From Paramarasmius palmivorus (Eukaryota; Basidiomycota; Agaricomycetes; Agaricales; Marasmiaceae): a DNA stretch of 64,000 bases. The stretch lies in the NCBI GenBank assembly GCA_037176845.1, contig JAYKXP010000020.1, positions 558,001 through 622,000 of the forward strand, given 5' to 3'. This document shows, piece by piece, positions 56,418-64,000 of this stretch (the first letter of the stretch is position 1; the number at the start of each line of letters is the position of its first letter). The notes beneath the pieces were generated by a model. The model searched no databases. It saw only the letters and a program-made list of their open reading frames with translations, and was not told where the DNA came from. The position numbers were made by a program, and so were the translations under genes.

Positions 56418-59101
56418 TTAGCTATCGAAGACGAGCTTGGTGACTGTCTGCCACACTTTTACAGGATTGTTGACGATATCTGCAGTGAGGGGCAAGTTGT
56501 AATCCGCCGGGTGGTCTTGCCATTCTGAAGAAAGGTTTCAACATCTTCGTTCGATAAAAGTGAACATAAGAGACGTACCTTCTGGTGCCTCCTTGTCCTC
56601 CAAACCAAAACCGAGACGCCAGGTGATTCCCTGCACACCATTGACTAATAGATCAGGAGGTGCTGCGGGGTCATCTTTCAAGTGAGCAGTCTGCAGTTCA
56701 CTACTTAGTAAACGATTCAAGTTGTGATGGGCAGACTCACCTTAACTTCCGTATCGATAGTGCTGAAATCGGTGGATTGACCTCCAACAACACCACAGTA
56801 TTCCTGTTTCACATCCTTCTTGCCACCCAGAACGACAGTCTTAGCACCTTCAAGCTTGGACATAGTGATCTATTGAAATCAAGGATGGTTAGTGAGGTGA
56901 AGATCCGGGCTTCGAGTAGCTTTGAACATACACTGAACAGCGAACATGAACTCGCGCATCGTCCGTTTGAAACGATCACCACTTTAGTCGTGTCGAAGAG
57001 TGCAGTGTCGGGGGGCGTCGTGGTAAAGCTTTCAGGTTGGCATTCTTGTCCGAGTCTATGGATATAATGAGACCCGTCGCTTGCTAAATCTCAGACTCAT
57101 CTCACCGTTGACTGAACTGGTCGAATTTTCCGTTGATAGTGAGGTTCACCGGTGGGATCAGCCAGTTTTGTTCGGCATTGAAAACCTGGTTTGAGGCATC
57201 CCTCCATTGAATGGGATTGTAGAGAAGCTGGTTGGCCGGATCTCTGTAACACGGTGTGAGACGTGGCCCTTGAAAGTGGTGTAATTAGCTCACCTGTTAT
57301 CTTTGATAATGGCGTCAACTATCTCTCTCGCCAGCGGCGAGTTTCGGGCTTTGGTGTCGAGGCCTGCTTGAGGAACAGTGGTGTCCTTAGGACCAGCAAT
57401 GATTCTATGGAGCCACTGTAGAACAGGTCAGTCGTACATCTGAATACAACGGGTCCAGGTGTCCTCACGTGTGCCACGCAAATGAAACCGCCGCCATTGT
57501 TGCTAACATCCACAACCAGTCTCTCTGCACCTTTACTCTTCAAGCCAACCAATCCATCCAGGAGACCTTGTTGCATGGCATCAAAGTCTGCGCCTGAGAA
57601 ACTGCCCAAAGCCAGAACTCCGGTTTTATCATCCAACATGTAGAAGGTACCAACACCAAATGATCCTTCTAGAGGTTCCTGAGTGGGTTGCAACTCTTGC
57701 GGAAGAACAACGTTCGTTAGCGGTGTGTCATCTAACATCACGTTGAGCAGCTGTTTCTTGTTCAACGGCGTCGGAGGCTGTTGTTGGAACTTGGCAACCT
57801 CCTTCTCCTCCGAAGTCGGTGCAAAAGAAGACGCGTAGACGTCGAAACCATTGGTTCCACTCTTAGCGACACAGTTGTTGGCACGGTAAGAAGCACCGTC
57901 AGTGAAGTTGCTCGCGCCGTTGATACGGGCACGATAAGGGATCTGAGATGCGATTTCATTAAGACGCGTCCCATAAAGTTGATACGCGACAACGTACCGA
58001 GGCGATGATTGGGAAAGTTTCATTAACGCGAACTAATGTCAGGGTAACTGACTCGGCCAGTGGGAGTGCCTGTTGTGCGAAGTTTCCAAGAATATAGTTG
58101 AACGTGGACGTGGAGCGTTGATAGGAGGCGAAGAACCTTCAAGGATTAAATTATCGGTATACATTGCCTGTGGCCGCAGAAGACTATAAAAGAAGACAAC
58201 GTACGAGTTCTGTCTAGTTCCGAAGCCCTGGTATCCACCAGTAATGGCTGCATTCGCATTTACAGCATCCCACGGACTCTTTCCGTTTATCGCAAGAACT
58301 TTGGCTCCGTTAAGCTACGAGATAGGGTATTTAGATGAGATGGCGGAATAGACGGGAGATGCTGACCGAAGACAATTTTCCCTTTAGATTGCCTGGTAAC
58401 GCGTTCTGCCATACGTCAATTTGGTCCGCGAATTCCTTGGAAGCGACCGAGAATGCTTCTGGTGCGATGTGAACGTTCTGGTCCCCGTTGGAATCGGTCA
58501 GCAGGACCAAGGGAACGGGAAGGTAGTTGAGGAATGCCGCTGCTCATGAGTTGAGATTGATGAGAACGGTGGAAATAAACTCTGGCTTACAGTCCTATGA
58601 TGGATGCCCGTTTTGTCAGGTATTATGTACGGAAGCAGAAGAACGACTCACATAACACGAGTTGACCCACACGCAATGACCATCCTGCAATCTCTTCAAT
58701 GCCCTCGAGACGTCGATGTGGAAGTCATATTCTGATCCATAAGGCTGACTCCTGATCCTCTCTAAATCGGCAATGACGTCCTCGTGTACATCCTTGTCAA
58801 AGGGAGCTGGAGCCTGTATCTGATAGTTGACCGATGTGTGGAATGCGAGCGTCTTTTCAATGACATTGATGATCTATCCCAGAATGGTTGGAAGAGCGGA
58901 CAGGAGACTGGCAAGAATTACACCTACGTTATCCTTGAGGGCCGGGTCGACCTTGAAAGATTCATAGCACGCCTTGAGGTCACGAGGAGAAACCCACTTC
59001 TTGCCTGCAATGGTCGCGCAAGGATCTGCTGGTGCTGGTTCTGCAAGGGAAAGGCCTGCAATGCTGAGGAACGCGAGTAGCCTGGCTTTGGAGAACACCA
59101 T
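56418..59101 (-). CDS. Secreted S41-family peptidase (CPAF-like), copy 2
   Basis: This is a paralogue of copy 1 with matching intron positions. The signal peptide is MVFSKARLLAFLSIAGLSLA followed by EPAPADPC. KKWVSPRDLKACYESFKVDP, LQDGHCVWVNSCY, YLPVPLVLLTDSNGDQNVHI, GAKVLAINGKDSPWDAVNAN and VVDVSNNGGGFICVAH follow. Close to the end the serine loop and KLEGAKTVVLGGKKDVKQEY are read on the minus strand. The end is TKLVFDS at TAA 56420-56418. Secreted Ser/Lys protease activity is expected from the family. The N-terminal 60 residues differ from copy 1 at only about ten positions, which indicates fairly recent duplication. The frame is intact when spliced. Confidence 0.85.
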
Positions 59102-60284
59102 GGGAGCCGAAGGAGACGCAAGAGGGGTCGAGGAAGAAGGACCTGGGACACGAGAAGCAAAGCAGGGTTTTTAACACTGGTAGATTACGGATGCTCGATA
59201 TGGTGCATGATTCCATGCTGACCATGTGTACTGATGAGAATGAGCATAAGGTTACACGCGACGTGCCGAAATGTAAAATAGCATACTCAGGGTTGGGGTT
59301 GCGTTATTGATGCCCTTTAACGCCATGAATGATGACCGCAAAGACCGAAGGTCGTTCCATGCAGCATAACATGCGCGTCTTGATAGATGTGCCCACGGTG
59401 AACGATAAGACAGAATGAATCCGCTATCATTGCAGAACATTGTCAATACTTCTTCTGGCATTGGCCCCTCGGTATTCTTTTCATAAAGGCTCATGTTGAA
59501 ATTTGATAGTACCACTGGAGCCTCCTGACGCGACGGGCGCGAAACTTGGAGGTGTAAAACACCGCTGAAGACTGGTGAAACATGTGGTTCGAAAAGCAGA
59601 CAACAGACGGAGTTACAAATACAATTCAGGCGGGTACAGCTGCCTAACGAGAAGGCCAGGAAGTCGAAGTGAACGGGGTTGGAACATAATCTTTGAATCT
59701 GATGGCGACAGTCAGGACTGGAACATAGACACACCGTACTTCTTGCATCCACATCCAAACAAGCCAATATCTATGTATACCGGATTCGAGTCTCCATTCA
59801 TGGGAAGGGAGTAACTGTGCCCTAGGATGAAGCTATTCGAGTTTTCGATGGGTCAATGGCCAGCACCATATTCTGTCATTCTTGCGGGATCAAATCAAGT
59901 GACTCCTTTTTCGAATGGTCGCAGATGGGTATCCGTTCAGTGTGTATGTCAACCATGTATGAGAACATGCGTTGATTCGAGGTACCAGTGGCACGGGATT
60001 CACGAGGAGCACGCGGCTCAGAGTCCACGGGAAGGGGTCAGGAAGGGTTTGCTACGGCCGAATTTCTTCCGTGCTGAGGTCCAAGCGAGCTTCAGGTCAA
60101 GCTTGTAGGCTCAGAATGAAGGCCTGAAGGCCTGAAGGGGCCATAAGACGTAAGAACGCGAAGAGGCCGTGCTAGATTGTGGTGGTAAAACATTAGAGAA
60201 CAAGCGTGTGAACCGTGACAGTCTGCAGCAGCCAATGACTTGCTAGCTGCTGCTTGCTCCTTCCCTTGTCCTCCTTTCCTCAAC
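59102..60284. other. 1.2-kb interval without a gene
   Basis: A long minus-strand frame (59767-59252) has no ATG at its start and a Cys-rich, family-less sequence. I do not count it as a gene. The rest holds the promoter sides of S41 copy 2 and the dihydrouridine synthase gene. Confidence 0.5.
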
Positions 60285-61503
60285 ATGCTTTCTCTCGACC
60301 TTACCCACATAACAGCACCTATGGTCAATCAGTCTGACCTTCCGTTCCGTGCTTTGACAATCAAGCATGGCTCTACACTCGTCTATACCCAAATGCTTCA
60401 TCCAGAGAAGCTCCTCAACGATCATGACTATTTGGATTTTCATAGACGCGATTTGGGGATGAGAAATAAGCAGGACAAAACTGTGGTTCAGTTATGCGGA
60501 AACCATGCAGAGCAAGTCGTGCAAGCAGCAAGAACAGTGGTGGATCTTTGTGACGGGATAGGTAAATTGCTCAAGTCTGACTCAATAGCCAATGTTTGAA
60601 AACTGATCTCTTAATGAAGAAAAGATTTCAACCTAGGATGCCCACAAGAGCATGCTCGAGACGGTCACTATGGTGCCTACCTCATCGGACCGTCTCAAAA
60701 AGACTGGCCGTTAATTGAAGACATGGTTTCTGCACTATCACATTCCTTACCGGTACCGGTGTCAGCAAAACTACGGCTCTGCAATCCACCTTCATCGACT
60801 CCAGAGCTGGCGGTTCGAATACAAGATGCAGGCGCTGCCTTCGTGACACTACATGCTCGGACGGTCTCAGCCAGACGAAGAAGACACGGTCCTGCCGATT
60901 TGGACGAAGTGAGGCGGTTGAAAGAGGACGAGAGAATGACGATACCAGTTGTTAGCAACGGGAATGTCAGGGTACATGAGGATATTCAAAAGAATCTGGA
61001 CTACACCGGAGCAGATGGTGCTATGGTTGGCGAGACTGTTTTATCCAACCCGTAGTAAGCACCTAGCTCTCGTTATTGCCCATAATCTCACTACGATCGT
61101 AAAGCATATTCTCGGATAGTCCAGCCCCTGATCCTCTGAATATCTCGCTTGAGTACATCGACTCATGTCGCCTTTATCCCGATACCGCAACCCTCACAAC
61201 TATCAAGACTCACATTCGTCATTTCTATGAGCACCAGTGGTTCGTGACCCCCCTCTGTCTCCATTGATAGTCTTCTTATCCATCTCATACAGCTCAAGGA
61301 GACCATGGTACACCAAATTCCGTACTACACTCAACAACGACAAAGAATGCGGCAACTTAGATATAGTCGAACGATTTCTGCGAGGTCGTGTCGAGCGCTG
61401 GAGGGGCAGACCACCCACAAGCGATTGTTCTGAAGAGGCGGAAGAAGCAGAAGTGCATCAAGACAGCTCAGGGAATGATGATCTGGAAGGCTTCGGTATG
61501 TAA
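60285..61503 (+). CDS. DUS1: tRNA-dihydrouridine(16/17) synthase
   Basis: Four exons from ATG 60285. MLSLDLTHITAPMVNQSDLP matches the FMN-binding start of the TIM barrel (APMV-x-QSD-x-PFR). VVQLCGNHAEQVVQAA precedes an intron. DFNLGCPQEHARDGHYGAYL follows, with the catalytic C98. AGAAFVTLHARTVSARR and PVVSNGNVRVHEDI are the phosphate-binding strands, and TGADGAMVGETVLSNP closes the barrel. The C-terminal helical domain contains RPWYTKFRTTLNN, and the tail is acidic. Dus1 reduces uridines 16 and 17 in the tRNA D-loop with NADPH and FMN. I took TAA 61501-61503 as the stop, but a GTATGT donor overlaps it and a further exon is possible. Confidence 0.9.
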
Positions 61504-61955
61504 TGGCAACCAACCCTGTACAAGTACGGGTATCAAAATATCTGGCTTCCCAAACACCGAGTGGGATGAACTGCGTCTAATTACTGAGGCATCCCGAAAG
61601 AGAATAGAAGATAATGAATGCGAAGATAGGCATTTAGCCTATCATCTCTTCTCGTGGGTATTTTGCGGTTCTTGCTATCATCCCTAGGTCGCAAATCTTG
61701 CCGATTTACTGGCTCGGGCTCGTGTCATTTCTATAACTGTCCAATCCGCCGCTGATCTAGGAGACTCCCATACAGAGCTCGTTTCGGGTTAGAACCAAGA
61801 ATGAGGCGACATTCCTTCCAATTTGCTTCATAGTGAGTCATCGAGTTATTAGTCGATGGCGAGTGACTCATCGCTAACGTAGACTTTCACAATGCCAAGT
61901 ACTGGCTTATCATACAAATGCAGCCACGGAAAGGGCTGAACCCTCATGACATGTC
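61504..61955. other. Short interval without a gene, 3' flank of DUS1
   Basis: In these 452 bp there are no conserved motifs. A missed last exon of DUS1 or a decayed promoter of the following pseudogene could lie here. Confidence 0.45.
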
Positions 61956-63514
61956 TTGCAGTATCAAATCTTCGACCTCTGGCCTGTTCCCTCTGCACTT
62001 ACCTTTCCTTCCTCGCCCTCCAGGATCGCGGGGACTACTCCAGAGGCGACCCAAAAGCCTCGCGAGTTACTCGAGTTATGTCACGAGAACTGGCACGTCT
62101 TCTACGATGAAATTTGCCAATACAATTATGTATCACCCAGTACGCTTAGGTCCTTCGAACAGCAATACGCGTTTTAGCCATACGACACACTACCTAATCG
62201 CCTTGTGGTCTCGGCGCCGATTCCAAGATTCTTCAAGCTACACACGACCTGCACGTCGACCTACAGGCTCCAGCGGGTGGTGAGGAAGCCGAAGGGATCA
62301 CTAAGAACAACGTACCTGAACGTCTCGGCGATTGAACGTGAGTAACGTTCTTTCGTTCGTGCTCCATTTACTATAAGGTCTAGGTAAACTTTTTCACGGG
62401 GGTTCATAAACAGGGCCCGCAGCTGCTCTAGGACAGTCCATCTTTTCAGACATGGCTAATTCTGGTAGCACGAACGAGGACGGAAAGCATCCACGGGCCT
62501 TGAATCAATTCCTCCAAGCCCTATTGCACGCGATTATTCATATAGGATACGGTGTGTGATTTGGGATTTTGGGCGTGGTCGTATAAGGTTAACTTTGATC
62601 AAAAAAGAAAGGGATGCTGAACGCTCTCTCTGATTGTAGGTCTTGCCCAAGCCACTGTGAATGAGGCCGTGATACCTTATTCCTTATTCGCCCAACCCGA
62701 CGATGTGGATAGAACTTCGAACTCGCGTCTATGCTTTCACGGTCTTCGCTTGTGTGCTTTATGATGAATGTTTCGAGGTCACGTACGAGGACTTCGTTAG
62801 AACCTTTGAGGAAACCTTGGTCAAGTGGGACACCGCCTGCATCAGCTATGTCACCGATTGGTTGCCCAATGCGCGTTCTTCGCCGGGGCTCGTGAAGAAA
62901 AGACACAGCAGTTGGAACGGGCAATTGCTATCGTGGCGTCGTTTCTGGATTTAAAGAGGGGAAGGGACGCAATATGCGCTTCGTCACAAGCTCGATCTTG
63001 GGTACCTCGTGTCTCCCTTGACACCTCGCTCCCGGACTCTGCTCCGAACCTATTTCTCTCTGATACTCATTCAGACCATGCTGGGTAGACCTCAACTCGG
63101 TCTCGAGTCTTTTGCTGCTTCACTGCCGCCATTCGAAAACCCACATCATGTTCTTTCGTCTTCTAAATTCGCCCTGGGCCTACCATCTGTCAATTCTAAT
63201 CCACGACATCCTCCATCGAGCCTTCGTTCACCCAGATGATCATGTTGCCAAGTTCCAGCGAGTCATGCACCACTGCGCCCAAAAATATGGAACTGTTCAT
63301 GCTGGCTGCTTTACGAACACTAAGTTGCATGGTGCTGGCGAGATTGATGGGGTGTTTTGGCAGCACAGATTTACTACAGAACGACTATCTTCTATGCAAG
63401 TAAAGCCGGGCTAGCCAGGCTACTCAGAGGCCGGATCCCAATTGCGCCCCACGTGACGTTCTGGGACCACAGGACACAAATAGCAGGAGGATATCTATTG
63501 AAAATCTTGAACCA
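61956..63514 (+). pseudogene. Decayed questin-oxidase-like copy 4
   Basis: Pieces of all five family exons appear in order: FDLWPVPSALTFPSSPSRIA and ELLELCHENWHVFYDEI; then THYLIALWS; a trace of the HPxxLNxF...IIHIGYGV exon that contains stops; FAVFACVLYDECFEV-like and YVTDWLPNARSSPGLV; and finally HPDDHVAKFQRVMHHCAQKY with HVTFWDHR. No initiator ATG in frame, several frameshifts (near 62200, 62900 and 63180) and internal stops show it is dead. The retained exon order shows it arose by DNA-level duplication, not from a processed transcript. It is closest in orientation and context to copy 3. Confidence 0.9.
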
Positions 63515-64000
63515 ACAAGCGCACTTGCACTGTGCATGGATACAATGTGTCAGTGACGATATATGGACGTCATATAGTTATTGGTCTATGCACCTGCTGT
63601 CATCAAGAAAGCTGGCTAGTTCTATTCAATCTTGTATGTCGAGATGGCGAACATTTCAATCTTCTCAGCGATAATTGATGTTTTGTCCATAAAGGGAACT
63701 TTGGCCATCAAGCCTTCATGACCAACCGACCAGCTGATTATTTGGGCACGCCTTGCAGTAAGTTTTAATGTTAATTTTAACACTTATCCGGCGTGATGCA
63801 TCAATGCAATGGCTTCAAATCGAGAACCTTCGTTCTGGAAGCTCGGACCAACAAATCCGACGAACTTCGTGACGATGATTCGGAGAAAGAAAACTGAATT
63901 AAGGTAGCGTGAACTACCTGTATCGAACAATGCTGTAGCTTTGACGTCTTTTATTAAAGAAAGGAACCAAGAACGTGTATTCATTTGAGACTCCAGGCCC
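63515..64000. other. Right-hand window end, no gene seen
   Basis: I find no coding segment or repeat in these 486 bp that I can support. Confidence 0.45.

Noticed and set aside
59252..59767. 171-codon minus-strand frame near S41 copy 2
   Set aside because: Its first codon is TTG, the sequence is Cys-rich without pattern, and it lies in the promoter regions of two genes.

Overview
The window reads as nuclear DNA of a mushroom-forming fungus (Basidiomycota, Agaricomycetes, probably Agaricales). The reasons are dense short GT-AG introns of about 50 nt, compact gene spacing, a divergent H2A/H2B pair with an SQE-type H2A tail, an F-box protein of the basidiomycete LPPEILREIF type, a fungal TET/JBP-type oxygenase beside a DDE transposase-like gene, and a DUF6533-like membrane protein. 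The coordinates of spliced genes below were built by hand from frame continuity, splice sites and protein motifs. Outer limits are firmer than internal exon limits.

Left arm (1-9 kb): the 5' part of an ITPA/HAM1 inosine triphosphatase gene (minus, cut by the window edge), a small spliced gene divergent from it, and an NTF2-like conserved fungal gene (minus). Next comes a complete Ty3/gypsy chromovirus (2121-8837) with two identical 207-bp LTRs, a 5-bp target duplication, a polypurine tract and one uninterrupted gag-pol-chromodomain frame. It looks like a very recent insertion.

Epigenetic/transposase locus (9.1-16.7 kb): a GRF-type zinc-finger gene, a TET/JBP-family 2OG-Fe(II) dioxygenase with HxD...H...R intact, and a convergent DDE transposase-like gene with D, D and E motifs and a coiled-coil tail. 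A perfect 15-bp inverted repeat lies just upstream of the dioxygenase start. This is the most interesting system in the window.

Central part (18-43 kb): an F-box/LRR-type protein, cytosolic thioredoxin, and an interspersed family made of three intact questin-oxidase-like genes (21.6-23.3, 28.0-29.7 and 35.8-37.5 kb) and a secreted S41 peptidase (25.1-27.8 kb). Also here are the histone H2B/H2A pair, a seven-helix-like membrane protein, an EamA-type transporter and homoserine dehydrogenase (threonine/methionine synthesis).

Right part (43-64 kb): about 4.5 kb of gene-poor sequence, then a divergent pair of a KduD-like short-chain dehydrogenase and a sorbitol/xylitol-type zinc dehydrogenase (probably sugar or polyol oxidation). 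After more gene-poor sequence come a secreted DUF3455 protein, a second S41 peptidase, tRNA-dihydrouridine synthase 1 and a decayed fourth questin-oxidase-like copy. The questin-oxidase and S41 copies are spread over 42 kb, which points to local duplication with rearrangement. No tRNA, rRNA or CRISPR array was seen.
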